Assembly: GCA_000158655.1 (NCBI GenBank)
Contig: EQ973342.1
Coordinates: forward strand, 1-53,966
From: [Clostridium] methylpentosum DSM 5476
Lineage (GTDB): Bacteria > Bacillota > Clostridia > Oscillospirales > Ruminococcaceae
Direction: 5' to 3'
DNA: 53,966 nucleotides
In this document: positions 53,916 to 53,966 of the stretch, in pieces
Numbering within the stretch: position 1 is the first letter of the stretch
How the letters are laid out: each line of letters starts with the position of its first letter
Made by a program: the position numbers and the translations under genes
The notes under the pieces: model-generated
Told to the model about the DNA's origin: nothing
Database searches by the model: none
Seen by the model: only the letters and a program-made list of their open reading frames with translations

Positions 53916-53966
53916 TTTTTTAGATGTCTCAGCTGGAGGAAAAAGAAAGGCCCCCTGCTCCAAATT

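Overview
The window looks like a Gram-positive anaerobe of the class Clostridia, probably an Oscillospiraceae/Ruminococcaceae gut lineage. The grounds are strong AGGAGG ribosome sites, sigma-A type promoters, lipoproteins and ChW-like surface repeats, and a fairly GC-rich backbone interrupted by AT-rich islands. Genus cannot be told from sequence alone.

Layout. (1) 1-1143: decayed gene remnants and a small XRE regulator with a consensus promoter. (2) 1144-23544: one long co-directional exopolysaccharide/capsule locus. It starts with bacillosamine-type genes (pglE, pglC and pglD homologues) and a GT4 transferase. A serotype-like centre follows: glycosyltransferases, two pyruvyl transferases, an FrhB-like reductase, an acetyl- and an acyltransferase, Wzy polymerase, Wzx flippase and Glf. 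It ends with capE-capF-capG for UDP-N-acetyl-L-fucosamine and a strong terminator. The two ends are GC-rich and the centre is visibly more AT-rich, as expected for a swappable cassette. (3) 24131-31648: a divergent locus. The minus strand encodes an HPr-kinase-like protein, a PqqD-like peptide-binding protein, a Sec11-like peptidase, an NTP_transf_5 nucleotidyltransferase and an ABC exporter. The plus strand encodes a large secreted repeat protein and a 44-residue acidic peptide. It resembles a RiPP (ribosomally made, modified peptide) locus without any classical ring-forming maturase.

(4) 31800-33125: a frameshifted QNPS-repeat remnant and a tyrosine recombinase. (5) 33786-38793: a very large cell-wall GH106-like rhamnosidase divergent from an AraC regulator. 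(6) 38900-43020 and 51060-53920: a plasmid-type replication/partition backbone made of ParA, a ribbon-helix-helix protein, an unknown protein, a Rep-like initiator, a primase-helicase and an iteron plus AT-rich origin candidate at the right end. A 9-bp-period repeat (consensus near AATACANAN) recurs at about nine places around these genes, in promoters and in-frame inside coding sequences. It looks like a dispersed partition centromere/operator. (7) 43323-50678: a polymorphic-toxin island with a ChW-repeat/C39-peptidase/lysozyme-like effector, an orphan C39-Ntox44 tip, and three presumed immunity genes each behind a copy of the same promoter module.

How it fits together. The right part carries the maintenance genes of a large plasmid or plasmid-like element. 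The capsule, peptide and toxin loci are accessory cargo for surface identity and competition. That the whole window is one replicon is inference. The most novel signals are the dispersed 9-bp repeat system, the maturase-poor peptide locus, and the toxin-tip array with duplicated immunity promoters.
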